The notes beneath the pieces are model-generated. The model was not told the origin of the DNA, made no database searches, and saw only the letters and a list, made by a program, of their open reading frames with translations. The position numbers were made by a program, and so were the translations under genes. Positions 23,189 to 34,800 of a stretch of 64,000 nt of DNA are shown here, piece by piece. Positions within the stretch are counted from its first letter, which is position 1. Each line of letters starts with the position of its first letter. Origin of the DNA: Nyssa sinensis. Its lineage: Eukaryota; Streptophyta; Magnoliopsida; Cornales; Nyssaceae. Location of the stretch: positions 7,051,506 to 7,115,505 of the forward strand of contig CM018052.1 in NCBI GenBank assembly GCA_008638375.1. Reading direction: 5' to 3'.

Positions 23189-23244
<56 letters not shown>
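23189..23244. repeat. (CT)n microsatellite in the left LTR of A
   Basis: About 28 CT units; in sense orientation a (GA)n tract 630-685 bp from the LTR start. It is absent from the right LTR because of a deletion. Confidence 0.95.
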
Positions 23245-23246
<2 letters not shown>

Positions 23247-23876
23247 AGTCAGACTTCACCATGCCCTGTGACCTTCTTACACACTCCAACACCTACTTCT
23301 GCCACCACCACTCCCTATTGAGTGTTAGACACTCAAGTTATTACATACACACATACAACCGTCCACACACACCTTTTTGATACATATATAGATATATAAT
23401 ACATCTTCACCCACTCACACACACTTGCACGGCTGGTAACAGCCTTTGCCCACTTTTCTTTTCCTTCCCCTTTTTACTTTAGTTTAATATACACATATAT
23501 ATATATATATATTATAATACATTATATAATATATATGTACATGCATAGCCCATAATTATACATATTTTATACGTACCTATACGCCCATTATATACGTATA
23601 TACTTAAACTCTGGGCATGTACACATACACTAATTTCCGGTGTACTACGTGTCTGTGAAACATGGGCATGCATGGAAATACGTGCATGCACGCTTTACGA
23701 TGCAATGTCCCGAGGTGCTCGGGTGTTGCCCGGCACGGTTTATACATTCAATCATTTTCCATTTCCAGTCATTCATTTCCGTGAAATACCACGATATACA
23801 TTTCTTACCGTTCAAGTTACATAGTTTAACCGACCTACCTCAGTATGCGTGACGTATCCCGGGTCGGGATATTACA

Positions 23877-23892
23877 TTCTTACCCCCTTAAA
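23877..23892 (-). other. polypurine tract of element A
   Basis: The minus strand reads TTAAGGGGGTAAGAA directly before the 3' LTR start TGTAATATCC. Confidence 0.85.
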
Positions 23893-23924
23893 AATAAGTT
23901 TGTCCCCAAACTTAGCATATACTA

Positions 23925-25270
23925 CTATGAAAATAAGTGTGGGTACTTGGCGCGCATATCATCTTCTCGCTCCCAAGTAGCCTCTTCCATCCGGTGATTT
24001 CTCCATAGAACTTTGACTAATGGAATAGTCTTGTTCCGTAGTACCTGATCTCGACGATCCAAAATCTGAACTGGATGCTCTATGTAACTCAGATTTTCTT
24101 GGACGTCTAACGGTTCGTGCTCGATCACTTGATCTGCACTCTGTACACATTTCCTTAACATCGAGACATGAAACACATTGTGGACATGTGCTAACTCTGA
24201 AGGTAAGGCAAGCTCATAAGCTACGGGTCCAACCCTCTTCATGATCCTGAATGGCCCAATGTATCTGGGGCCAAGCTTTCCCCTCTTGCCAAACCTGACT
24301 ACTCCTTTCATGGGTGATACTTTCAAGTACACAAAATCGTCTTTCGTAAACTCTAAGTCTCGTCGATGAACATTCGCATAACTTTTCTGTCGACTTTGAG
24401 TTGCTAATAAACGCTGTCGGATCAGTTGTTTCTTTTGTGCGGTCTGTTCCACTATCTCTGGCCCATAGAGTTTCCTTTCTGCCACCTCTGTCCAACACAG
24501 TGGTGATCGGCACTTCCTGCCGTACAATGCCTCATACGGCGCCATACCAATACTAGCTTGATAGCTATTATTGTACGTGAACTCCACCAATGGCAACTGA
24601 TCTTCCCAACTCCCTTCAAAGTCTATGACACAGAAACGTAGTAAGTCTTCTAAAGTTTGTATCGTCCTTTCCGACTGGCCGTCAGTCTCGGGGTGATACG
24701 CAGTGCTAAGACTTAGTTCCGTGCCCATAGCTTGTTGTAGTCCCTTCTAGAATCGTGATACGAACTGGGGGTCCCTATCAGAAACAATTGATACTGGAAC
24801 TCCGTGAAGTCTAACAATCTCTCTGATGTATAGCTCGGCTAGTCGCTGAAGAGATTGTGTCGTCTTGGTTGCCAGGAAGTGAGCTGTCTTAGTTAATCTA
24901 TCTACGATGACCTAGATAGAATCACTCCCCTTGACTGTCTTTGGCAATCCTGACACAAAGTCCATTGTGATGTGTTCCCACTTCCACTCAGGAATGGGCA
25001 GTGATTGCAGAAGTCCTCCAAGCTTCTGATGTTCCACCTTAATTTGCTGGCACTTGACACATCGTGCTATGTACTCAGCTATGTGACGTTTCATCCCAGA
25101 CCACCAATAAGTATCCTTAACATTGTGATACATTTTGGTGCCCCCTGGATGTAAGGCAAACTTCGAACTGTGTGCCTCATCAAGAATCTCCTTCCTGATT
25201 TTAGGCACGTCGGGTACGCAGATTCTACCCTGATAATATAATATTCCATCTTTCACCGTGTACTCGGAAT
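23925..25270 (-). pseudogene. int: integrase and chromodomain-like tail of element A
   Basis: Minus strand, from 25256: a zinc-binding H2C2 region (HPGGTKMYHNVKDTYW ... CVKCQ), a catalytic core with DFVSGLPK, SDRDPQF and the Glu-bearing segment after DGQSERT, then the GPRYIGPF domain. The tail [12 protein letters not shown] ... [11 protein letters not shown] ... YPHLF corresponds to the chromodomain region typical of Tekay/Del elements. In-frame stops at 24912 and about 24748 both replace TGG by TAG. Integrase inserts element cDNA in the nucleus, and the chromodomain is thought to steer it to heterochromatin. This copy is broken. Confidence 0.9.
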
Positions 25271-26060
25271 CTATGTCTGTCCCATTCCTTGAAGAAACTT
25301 AGCCAATTTCTCATCCTGAGTCTGCTGTCCCCTGATCTTGTCCACAATCGACAAACCGACTGTGACGTTGGCACATAGTGCCTCGAAACTGGGCAGAACT
25401 ATCTCAATTTCCATGTCCTCCAAATCTCTCAGTATCTCCTTCTGTGTCATCAACAAGCAAGCTAAACTGCCTGATGACTTTCTACTAAGAGCGTCAGCTA
25501 CCACATTTGCCTTTCCTGGGTGGTACTATATGTTGACCTCGTAGTCCTTCAATAACTCTAACCAACGGCGTTGTCTCATATTGAGCTCCTTCTGTGTAAA
25601 CAGATACTTGAGGCTCTTATGGTCGGTGAAGATTTTGCACGTGGTCCCGTATAAATAATGCCTCCATATCTTCAAGGCGAAGACAATGGCGGCTAGCTCG
25701 AGATCGTGTGTCAGGTAGTTCCCTTCATGGGGTCTCAACTATCGTGAAGCATATGCTACCACTTTTCCGTTCTGCATTAACACACACCCCGAGCCCTTAA
25801 GTGAAGCATCACTATAAATCACAAACCCTTCGGTTCCATTTGGTACTGTCAATATAGGAGCTGTAACTAAACGTTCCTTTAATTCTTGGAAACTCTTCTC
25901 TTGTTCCTCTGTCCAAACAAAAGGAACAGCTTTCCGGGTCAGTTCGGTGATAGGCGTAGCTATTTTGGAGAAGTCCTTGACAAATCTCCTATAGTAGCCT
26001 GCTAACCCCATGAAACTTCGCACTTCCGTGACACTCGTAGGTTGAGGCCAATTCATGATT
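25271..26060 (-). pseudogene. RNase H and connection of element A
   Basis: The minus strand carries the RT tail ([19 protein letters not shown]) and RNase H with [48 protein letters not shown] and VADALSR. Stops at 25739 and 25526 are TAG replacing CAG. A frameshift lies near 25270-25280, between the RNase H-integrase linker and KDGILYYQGRI. The RNase H core residues are present, so decay is recent. Confidence 0.88.
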
Positions 26061-26740
26061 GCCTCGATCTTCTAGGAATCAACAGAGATTCCCTCCTTAC
26101 TGATCATGTGTCCTAGAAATGCTATACTAGGAAGCCAGAATTCGCATTTCTTCAACTTGGCGTATAACTTCTGCTCCCCTAACTTCTGTAGGACTCTCCT
26201 CAGATGTACCTCGTGTTCTTCCTGGTTCTTAGAGTAAACCAAGATGTCGTCTATGAATACGACTACGAAGTCATCTAAGCACGGCTTGAACACACGATTC
26301 ATCATATCCATAAATGCAGCTGGGGCATTGGTCACCCCAAATGGCATAACGAGAAACTCCTAGTGTCCATACCGTGTCCTAAATGCTGTCTTCTGAATGT
26401 CAGTGGGTCTGACCTTCAACTGGTGATAACTGGACCTCAGGTCGATCTTCAAGAACACTTGGGCCCCTTTCAATTGGTCGAACAAATCATTTACTCTGGG
26501 TAGTGGATATCTGTTCTTGATGGTAACCTTGTTCAGCTTTCTATAGTCGATACACAACCTCATGGTTCCATCTTTCTTTTTCACGAACAATACAGGTGCA
26601 CCCCATGGTGACGAGCTGGGTCGTATAAAACCTTTGTCCAATAATTCCTGTAACTGGAGCTTCAGCTCCTTCAGCTCTGCCGGTGCCATCCTGTATGGAG
26701 TCTTGGATATCGGTGTAGTGCCTAGCAATACGTCGATGCA
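26061..26740 (-). pseudogene. reverse transcriptase of element A
   Basis: Ordered RT motifs on the minus strand: [56 protein letters not shown], the catalytic [11 protein letters not shown] (both Asp present, near 26240) and FLGH. Stops: TAG at 26360 (position of Tyr in YGHYEF) and TAG at 26069 (CAG lost). Confidence 0.92.
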
Positions 26741-26949
26741 AAACTCGATCTCCCTATCTATGGGCATTCCTAGAAGATCATCCAAGAATACTCCGGGAAA
26801 TTCCCTAACAATGGGAATCTTCTCTAACTCAGGCTGCTGGGAATCAGTGTCTTGAACACTACATAAGAATCCGTGACATCCCTTACGAAGCAGACGCCTT
26901 GCCTGGATAGAGGAAACAAAGTAGGGTAGGGAAGCCACCCCTGTCCCTT

Positions 26950-27322
26950 CAAAGTTAACTGTTCGAAACTGGGGATTCTGTATGAGAACTCGCTTGGCCA
27001 CACAGTCTATCGTAGCGTGATTGGCGACCAGCCAATCCATTCCAAGGATAACATCGAATCTACAAATTTCCAAGGGTATAAGGTTAGCCAATAAATGTGT
27101 ATCCCCAATCTGTATCCCACAATTCCTATACATGGTATCCCCCAACAATGATTTCCCCGATGGTATAGAAACATTCAGTAAATACCCTAAGGGTTCCGTT
27201 ACTAGGTTCAATCTAGCAGCATGTGTAGGGGATACAAATGAATGTGTAGATCCAGTGTCAAATAAAACATGAGCAGGCTGTGAGCATACTAAGAGAGTAC
27301 CTGCGACTACAGAGGTTGTAGC
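26950..27322 (-). pseudogene. pro: protease of element A
   Basis: The active site FDTGSTHSF is near 27255 and the distal motif [10 protein letters not shown] near 27040, a normal retropepsin layout. It follows the gag frame and is separated from it only by the TAG at 27323. Confidence 0.88.
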
Positions 27323-28441
27323 CTATACGTCTCCTGGTAAAAGGGAGAAAACTCGCCCTGCCTGCTGCTGGACGTTCCCCTGTCCATTCCTTTGGGTTGG
27401 AGGTCTAGGTGGTGCTATTCCGGTTGTTGTTGCCTTAACCGGAGCAGTGCTAGGCGTGGCCTGATCCTTCTGAGGGCATTCTCTCGCATAGTGTCCCTCC
27501 TGACCACAGTAGTAGCAAGCGTTGCTGTCCTTGAGACATTGGCCTTTGTGGATCTTATTGCAACGAGAGCACTTGGCTGCCCCCTTTTTTGTGTTGCCTT
27601 GTTTCTTCTGACCGGACCCTGTCGCCTGTGATCCGGCTCCAGGTCTGGTAAATGTAGATCCATGTTCTGAAGTAGAAGGCCCTTGCCTCTTTTTCTGATT
27701 GCCTCCATGCTTCAGGTTCCCTTTCCTCTTGGCGAATTCCTCGCCACTCCTTTCTATGACTCGGGCTGTCTCCACTACATCATCATAGGTAGCCAGTTGA
27801 TGGGGTACCAGTTTATCCTTGATAGCCCACCTCAATCCTTCCTCGAACTTGCGAGCTTTGAGATCCTCGGTATTGACAGCACTTGGAGCAAACCTGGCCA
27901 ACTCAGTAAATTTGGCCTCGTATTGCTCTACCGTCATTGCTCCCTGTTGCAGTACCATAAACTCTGCAACTCTTCGATTTCGTACTTCTTGGGAGAAGTA
28001 CTTCTTATTGAAGATATCAGTAAATCGTTGCCAGTTCACGCTTGGCTCTTTATCTTCCTCTATCATCCACCATTTATGTGCCATCCCTTTGAGCATATAA
28101 GTGGCGTATGCCACTTTTTGGACTTCAGTGCATATCAGGATTTTGAAGATCCTGTTCATATCTAATAACCACTCCTCAGCTATAGTGGCCCCTCTCGTAC
28201 CATCGAATGTCGGGGGTTTCATTTTCTGAAACCGCTCATACAAGTATGCAGTGTCTCGCTCATTTCCTTGACGATTTCTTACATTGTCGCCTGCATTGAC
28301 AGGCTGTTCCTGTTGTGCTGGCTGTGCGGGTTGGCTAGCACTAGCATGAATCTGTGGTAGACTTTCAATGATAGTCCGCATCATTCTTTCCAATTGTTCT
28401 AAACGATCCATGGGTAACAGACCTTGCCTCGTGTTAACCAT
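27323..28441 (-). CDS. gag: Gag of element A (capsid plus zinc knuckles)
   Basis: One uninterrupted frame of about 372 codons from the ATG at 28441 (MVNTRQG); an in-frame ATG six codons upstream is less likely. Order: coiled N-terminus (DRLEQLERMM), Ala/Gln/Pro linker, capsid domain (PTFDGTRGATIAEEWL, MAHKWW, EFMVLQQGAMTVEQYEAKF), basic linker (KRKG..GNQKKR), a CSRCNKIHKGQC motif and a CCHC knuckle CYYCGQEGHYARECP. The Gag particle packages element RNA in the cytoplasm. In relatives Gag and protease-RT share one frame, so the TAG at 27323 probably truncates a Gag-Pol fusion; the Gag part itself looks intact. Confidence 0.88.
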   Translation of the reverse strand: MVNTRQGLLPMDRLEQLERMMRTIIESLPQIHASASQPAQPAQQEQPVNAGDNVRNRQGNERDTAYLYERFQKMKPPTFDGTRGATIAEEWLLDMNRIFKILICTEVQKVAYATYMLKGMAHKWWMIEEDKEPSVNWQRFTDIFNKKYFSQEVRNRRVAEFMVLQQGAMTVEQYEAKFTELARFAPSAVNTEDLKARKFEEGLRWAIKDKLVPHQLATYDDVVETARVIERSGEEFAKRKGNLKHGGNQKKRQGPSTSEHGSTFTRPGAGSQATGSGQKKQGNTKKGAAKCSRCNKIHKGQCLKDSNACYYCGQEGHYARECPQKDQATPSTAPVKATTTGIAPPRPPTQRNGQGNVQQQAGRVFSLLPGDV

Positions 28442-28462
28442 GACTGTGAATAGAACCAATGA

Positions 28463-28549
28463 AGATAACCAATGAAATAACTAGTGAGATAACCAATGAG
28501 ATAACCAGTGAGGTAACCAATGAAGTAACCAATGAGATGACCAGTCAAT
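28463..28549. repeat. 12-bp tandem repeats in the leader of element A
   Basis: Seven or so units of GATAACCAATGA-like sequence between the gag start and the PBS. Confidence 0.8.
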
Positions 28550-28650
28550 GTGCAAGACAATTTGTTCATGATCGTAAGATATAAAATTTCAGTCATATCT
28601 AACAGTCTTAACTCTAGTCCTATCTCCCATGATTCACAATCAAACCTATA

Positions 28651-28662
28651 GCTCTAATACCA
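28651..28662 (-). other. primer-binding site of element A
   Basis: The minus strand reads TGGTATTAGAGC, the initiator tRNA-Met site with one C-to-T change, three bases from the LTR. Confidence 0.88.
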
Positions 28663-28665
28663 AGC

Positions 28666-31590
28666 TGTCACGACCAGAAACCCACCCTATGCAGATCTCG
28701 TGTCGCGGGGCCGACCCGAAGGCCGTCCCTACTTTTCCCATTCCTGTATCATAGTACTAATATGCAATGTACTAAAAATCTTAAACAATGAACAGCGGAA
28801 GTCTTTATCAATTACAGTAATCCAACAGAAGTCTTTTAAATAGTTTAAACAGTGGAAGTCTATTAAATACATGACATAGTTCTACATAAGACAAAATGAG
28901 AACTAAACCTAACCAGCACCCGGGGGTGGTGAATACATGGGAGAACTAACATAGACTGATACCGTACATCAAAATATCCCCCTACGCTCTCAGACTCCTA
29001 CTGGGGTCTCGCAGCGTCATCACCTGAAAAGGGGGTAAGTGGGGTGGAATGAGCTACAAAGCTCAGTAAGTAAATGCAAATCTCCAACACTGGTATCGAT
29101 GATCAATGAATCCATGAATAAGATTATGATAGCCAATCATAAGAATAAGATACTGTGATAGCCAATGGAATAATTGCCACGAGGGCCAATGAATACAATT
29201 GCCACGAGGGCCAATGGATACAATTGCCACGAGGGCCAATGAACAGTAACCATAATACACAATTAGAAGTATTGGGTATAATATCAATATGAATAAATTC
29301 AATGATAATATAATAACGATAAAGTACTGCCACAATGAACCGATCACCATCAAATCAATCAATGCAAGTCTTTCGAGACTCGAAGAATCATAAGGAATAA
29401 TACCATTCAACAATCAAGTTCTTTCAACCATATGAGATGCTTTTATTCTGTAACATGCCAGTGAATTTGCAAATGCAATGCCAGTGAGAATGCAATGAGA
29501 TGCCAATGATCATGCCAGTCAATTGCCGGTGGAAAGCCTTCGAGGAATTCTTTCCTGCCACCTGTCCATTCATGGACTTGACCCTTAGGTCTCCAGTCAA
29601 TACAGAAGCATCGGATGGATGTTGTGACTGAGCACAAATCCGGTATTCATAACGTATCATGATCATTCGTGATTCCATAGAAGTATAAAAAGGAATATCA
29701 TAGATTCAATGAAAACATAACAGTACGCCTTTCAAGGCATAGTTCAACATGATAACAATGATACAACAGTCAACCAATGTCCACAAGATATAACAATATC
29801 ACATTATGGATAGCAATAACATGAGGTACTTTCAAGGCACAGTGAAACATGACAACAATGATACATCGGCCAATCAAATGTCCACAAGATAGGAAAATAT
29901 CGAATTGTGGAACACAAGTATATCAATACATTCAAGAGTACGAGTTTGGCAGTAAAAGAATAAACTTGGCTTGTGGAAACACCACATGTAAGAGAGAGTG
30001 ATCCACTTACTTCTATCGTGATTCTAGATCAGGAATTCGTGAGTGTACCCTTGCCTTTCGAGTTCCCTATATATCAGTGAATACGTTTTAGAATAAATGC
30101 TATTCATCAAATTTTATGCCTTTCTATCATAAGTATTTCAAATACTAATTTAGACTTTACCATTGAGTCCGGAATGCCGAAGAAAGTCGATTTAGGCTTT
30201 CGCGGAATTCCATTTGGACTTTTGTACTAAAAAGGGCAAAATAGTCATTTTGCACTTTTACGGTATTTTATCCTTCGAGGTCCCGTCTCGTAAAATGGAC
30301 CCCACCATTGGACTCAGAACGTCCGACATAATAAATTTTTACTATTCATTTACCCCGTTTGGACTTCGTTTGACCCACATTTGAAATAGGGGTATTTTTG
30401 TAAAATTAATATTTTATTAATTTCCTGTTTGGGCCTTAGTGGGATTTCTTAAAACATTTGGGGCCGGTTCATAAATTCCAAAACCTGCGGTCTGAACCAG
30501 TTGGTTCAGGACTAGAAACCCTAAACCGGTCTCCCCCTTCCCTGAACTAAACGGTTCAGTTTAACTCAAGAACCGGATTCCAATATCATGGTTCCTATCC
30601 TTATCCGTGGTTGGAATAAGCCCAAACCCAATTTCTATTTCCTATCCCTATAGCCAAACAAGCCCAATTCATTTAAATTTTAAATGTAAAATGACACAGT
30701 TTCATGCCCCATTTCATATCCGGTCGGGTACCGACCCGACCCAAACCCAAACCCGGATCATCTTAACCCGGTAGCCCCCACGACTTCACGGTCGTCTTCC
30801 CCGAGAGTCCGGTAGGGTTCCGGTGGTGAACAGTCACCTTTTTCGGCAACGGCCACTGGAATCCGACCACTTTTCAACCTGTTTTAAATGTCGTTTTCTT
30901 CCTTTCTTCCCAAGGATCCCAACCCTAGCCTTAGTTTTCATCAAGACCCTCTCCATCTTTAGTCAGACTTCACCATGCCCTGTGACCTTCTTACACACTC
31001 CAACACCTACTTCTGCCACCACCACTCCCTATTGAGTGTTAGACACTCAAGTTATTACATACATACATACAATCGTCCACACACACCTTTTTGATACATA
31101 TATAGATATATAATACATCTTCACCCACTCACACACACTTGCACGGCTGGTAACAGGCTTTGCCCACTTTTCTTTTCCTTCCCCTTTTTACTTTAGTTTA
31201 ATATACACATATATATATATATATATTATAATACATTATATAATATATATGTACATGCATAGCCCATAATTATACGTATTTTATACGTACCTATACGCCC
31301 ATTATATACGTATATACTTAAACTCTGGGCATGTACGCATACACTAATTTCCAGTGTACTACGTGTCTGTGAAACATGGGCATGCATGGAAATACGTGTG
31401 TGCACATTTTACGATGCAATGTCCCGGGGTGCTCGGGTGTTGCCCGGCACGGTTTATACATTCAATCATTTTCCATTTTCAGTCATTCATTTCCATGAAA
31501 TGCCATGATATACATTTCTTACCGTTCAAGTTACATAGTTTAACCAACCTACCTCGGTATGCGTGACGTATCCCGGGTCGGGATATTACA
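28666..31590 (-). repeat. 5' LTR of element A
   Basis: 2925 bp, starting TGTCACGACC and ending GGGATATTACA. It matches the left LTR closely but carries one deletion near 30957 that removed about 545 bp including the GA microsatellite. Candidate leader signals on the minus strand: acceptor ATATATAG|GGAACT, exon 30066-30011, donor near 30010 (GATAGAA|GTAAGTGG), acceptor CCCTTTTCAG ending at 29024. Confidence 0.93.
30011..30066 (-). other. candidate leader exon in the LTR of A
   Basis: A 56-nt block between acceptor TATATAG and donor GTAAGT, in the same relative position as the blocks in S1 and S2. The counterpart in T1 is 2222-2281. Confidence 0.4.
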
Positions 31591-31595
31591 ACAAT
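31591..31595 (+). repeat. target-site duplication of element A (right copy)
   Basis: ACAAT, matching 16790-16794. Removing A and one copy restores KKVENF..KNIVYRFGIP in the integrase of C. Confidence 0.92.
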
Positions 31596-32140
31596 GTTCT
31601 TCTAGGTGAAGTTTTCAACTTTCTTCTCTGTGATATGTGTTAGAGGTTCAGCTTCAGCCCATTTAGAGAAGTAGTCAATGGCTACCAAAAGATATTTCCT
31701 ATTTGGTGGGGCTTTAGGTAATGGGCCCACAATGTCCATCCCCCACTAAGCAAAGGGCCAAGGACTGGTAATTGGGATGAGCTTGTGATAAGGCTGGTGT
31801 TGATATAGAGCAAACCTTTGGCATTTGTCGCACTTCTGGACGTACTCCTTAGCCTGCTTCAGCATACTAGGCCAGTAATAACCTTATGTTAGAGCTCGGT
31901 GAGCTATTGTTCTGCCCCTATTATGGTTCCCACAAATTCCTTCATGTATTTCTGCCAAGACATATTAAGACTCTTCTAGAGTTAAACATTTCAACAGGGG
32001 CTGAGAGTAAGACCTTCTGTAAAGCTTATTGTTCAGGATTAGGTACCAAGCTGCTCTGATTTGGATTCTCCTCGCTTTGTTTTTATCTTCTAGGAGGAGC
32101 CCTGATTCTAGGTACTGAAGGATTGGGGTCATCCAGTTCT
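31596..32140 (-). pseudogene. int: integrase N-terminal half of element C
   Basis: The minus strand has the zinc-binding region (GNHNRGRTIAHRAL ... YYWPSMLKQAKEYVQKC.KC) and the first part of the catalytic core (MDIVGPLPKAP, VAIDYFSKWAEAEPL with the first Asp). TAG codons interrupt it near 31750 and 31885 and it is cut at 31596 by element A. The remaining half is 16098-16800. Confidence 0.88.
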
Positions 32141-32144
32141 GGGG

Positions 32145-32660
32145 CTATTCAACAATTTGGGCAACTTGGGCTTCCTCTATGCTGGGTCTTGGATGGTAGG
32201 AAATTTTTACTGCAGAATTTCCTTCTGTCTTTAAGCGGGATGCCATGTTTGCCAAAGCATCTGCTCTATAGTTCTGGCTTCTTTCTATTTTTTGAATAGA
32301 GAACGTCCAAAAGGAGTGCTTCAAGAAGTTCACTAGTTCGGACTATCGAAGCATCCTATCGTCTTTAATGGAGAATTCTCCCAGGACTTGGCTTACCACC
32401 AACTGGGAATCTGAGAAGACCTCAAGGTTTTGAACCTCGCATTCCAGAGCCAACTTCATGCCTAGGATTAGGGCTTCGTATTCTGCTTCATTGTTGGAAG
32501 CTCTGAATCCCAAGCTAACTGCTTTTTCTGATAAGAGCCCGTCAGGGGACTATAATACCAGGCCCACTCCAGAACCCTGATCGGTTGATGATCCATCAAT
32601 ATAGAGCTGCCATGTCCCTGATGTTTCAAAGAGCTGTGCTTTGTCCTGAAGTGCCGGGGT
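32145..32660 (-). pseudogene. second RNase H-like domain of element C
   Basis: The minus strand reads LYIDGSSTDQGSGVGLVL, NNEAEYEALILGMKLALE, VFSDSQLVV and RADALANMAS, carrying the D-E-D-D catalytic pattern of an archaeal/plant-type RNase H. A second RNase H placed after the RT-linked one is characteristic of the Tat lineage. TAG stops break the frame near 32550 and 32340. Confidence 0.85.
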
Positions 32661-33030
32661 GAATTCAGCAATGAAATCTGCCAAAGCTTGTCCCTTGATG
32701 GAGTTCCGTGGTACATATGATATGTCAAATTCTCCTAACTCCACAGACCATTTTACTAATCTTCCTGAAACTTCAGGCTTCCTCAATATCGACCTCAGGG
32801 GATAGGCGGTTGGGATTTCAATTGGATGGGCTTAGAAATAATGTCGGAGTTTCTGAGCAGATATTACTAGAGCGAAGGCCAACTTCTCAATCTCTGGATA
32901 TCTCCTTTATGTGTCAAGCAATGCCCTACTGACGTAGAATATGGGCCTCTGGACTCCCCTGTCCTGTCTGACTAGTATGGAGCTGACCGCATTCTCAAAG
33001 ACTGCAAGGTAGAGGAATAGTTTTTCCCCT
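32661..33030 (-). pseudogene. RT-linked RNase H remnant of element C
   Basis: The minus strand reads LFLYLAVFENAVSSILVRQ, then YPEIEKLAFALVISAQKLRHYF and KWSVELGEFDISY, the degenerate RNase H that normally follows RT in Ty3/gypsy elements. TAG stops are near 32930 and 32830. Confidence 0.8.
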
Positions 33031-34070
33031 TAGACTGGTTTCGACAGGAGTTCTGGAGAGGCAAGGTATTCCTTCAGTTCTTGAAAGGCTTTCTCACATT
33101 CCTCAGTCCATTGTAAAGCTTTGTTGCCTTTTAACGCTCTGAAGAAGGGTAGACAACGATCAGTGGACTTGGAGATAAACCTGCTCAGTGCTACGATTCT
33201 ACCATTCAGTGCCTGAATGTCTTTCTTGGTTTTTGGTGACTCCAGTCCAATTAGAGCTTGGATCTGAGTGGGGTATGCCTTGATACCCCTCTGAGAGACA
33301 ATATATTCCAAAAATTTCCCTTTCGTCACCCCAAAGGTACATTTTGAGGGATTAAGCTTCATCTTGTGTTGTCTTAGGATATCGAAAGTCTGGGATAAGT
33401 GCTGGAGGTGGCTACCTTTTTGTAAACTTTTGACCAGCATGTTATCAATGTAAACTTCCATAGTATTGCTGATTAGTGGGCTAAACATCTTGTTAACCAA
33501 ACGTTGGTATGTGGCCCCAACATTCTTCAAACCGAACAGTATTACTCTGTAGCAATAGAGACCTCGTTCGGTTATGAATGCTGTCTTCTCCTGGTCTGGA
33601 GGGTACATCTGGATTTGGTTATACCCAGAATAGGCATCCATAAAACTTATAAGTTCATGCCCTGCAGTAGTGTCAACCAGCTGGTCTATCCTTGGTAGTG
33701 GAAAGTTGTCTTTGGAACAAGCTTTATTGAGATCTGTGTAGTCAACGCATACCCTCCACTTGCCATTCTTCTTTCTGACCAGTACAGTATTGGCTAGTCA
33801 GTCTGGGTAGAATACTTCACGTATCATCTTGGCCTCTAGCAGCCTCTGGACCTCCTCGTTTATGATCTGATGCCGCTCTGGAGCTAGCGGCCTTCTTTTT
33901 TGTCTTACTGGTGGGTGGTCTGGATCTACCATCAATTTGTGAGTTACGAGGTTCGAATCTATACCCTCCATGTCTTTGGTTTCCCATGCAAACATAGAGA
34001 GTTTGTCTCTCAGAAATCTTATCATTTCCTCTTGTTCGGCAAGGGTCAAGTCTGGACCAATATACAAATG
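33030..34070 (-). pseudogene. reverse transcriptase of element C, catalytic Asp changed
   Basis: The minus strand has VRQKRRPLAPERHQIINEEV, VRKKNGKWRVCVDYTDLNKA, FPLPRIDQLVD, MDAYSGYNQI, FGLKNVGATYQRLVNKMF and then YIDNMLVKS. Relatives have Y-[IV]-D-D, so the second catalytic Asp codon (33441-33443) has become Asn. TAG at about 33798 and another at 33028 interrupt the frame. Both the active site change and the stops show this copy is dead. Confidence 0.9.
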
Positions 34071-34499
34071 GCGCCCCTCTGATTCTGAGCTGACTAATAC
34101 TTTGAGGGGTTCCCCGATTGGTCTAGCCTTGCTATCCCAACCTCTTGGGCTCAGGGGTTCCTCAATTTTAGAAGGGCAACCTTTCTCCTCAAGATTGTGG
34201 GAGAGAATTGGATCTACACAGTCCCGAGCATACTGTAATTGCTATTTAGTAGTCTTCTCCTTGAGTGCAATGGCATGGAATTCCCGAGAAGTCGGCTGGC
34301 ACCCTCTGACAGAATAAACATGCTAATTGTGGACATACTTCAAACATTAGTAGAGGGTCGAGGTAACAGCTCCTATCTGGTATAGCCACGGTCTCCCAAT
34401 TATGACATTGTAAGGAGATTTCATATTCAACACCATGTATTCTGAGATGGTGGTTTTCTGTCCTTCACCTTGCCCTACAGTAGTAGGCAGGCCGATTCT

Positions 34500-34800
34500 T
34501 CCAATGAGGTACTGAGATTACCATCAAATCCTGCCATTACGGCAGTGGTAGGCTTGACGCTGTTGTGATCAATCTTCATCTGTTTGAGTGGCTCATAGAA
34601 CAGTATATTAACAGAACTACCGGTGTCAACCAGGACTCTTCTGATCTCGAAGTTGGCAATCTTAAGAGTGATGACGAGGGCATCACTATGAGGGCAGTGT
34701 ACCCCAGCCAGATCCCGTTCTGTGAACTGAATCTCCGATTCTGGTTTGAGCCTTTTCTCAATGTTGGTGATCTACAATACATCTAGGGCAGCCCTAGCCT
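34500..34800 (-). pseudogene. pro: protease of element C
   Basis: The minus strand reads IANFEIRRVLVDTGSSVNILFY (D-T-G near 34630) preceded by ERDLAGVHCPHSDALVI, the usual Tat-type retropepsin. The frame stops a few tens of codons later. Confidence 0.82.

Larger units (their letters stand above)
16795..23876 (-). repeat. 3' LTR of element A, interrupted by S2
   Basis: The plus strand starts TGTCACGTCCCG and ends GGGATATTACA. Without S2 and one TATAA it is 3475 bp. It pairs with 28666-31590, which lacks about 545 bp (22702-23246 here, including the CT microsatellite). It contains diverged copies of the shared LTR module (21890-22140) and splice-like signals. Confidence 0.92.
16795..31590 (-). 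mobile_element. Ty3/gypsy Tekay/Del-like element A, full length
   Basis: Minus-strand element with two LTRs of about 2.9-3.5 kb, PBS, gag, pol and polypurine tract, flanked by ACAAT in the integrase of element C. Gag is a single frame to one TAG; pol has six or seven stops and at least one frameshift. Its left (3') LTR received solo LTR S2 after insertion, because the right LTR has the empty site. It is the best-preserved gag-pol in the window, in line with being one of the youngest insertions. Confidence 0.93.

Noticed and set aside
27392..28165. Plus-strand frames of 79-160 codons over the A gag
   Set aside because: Shadows of the intact minus-strand Gag frame.
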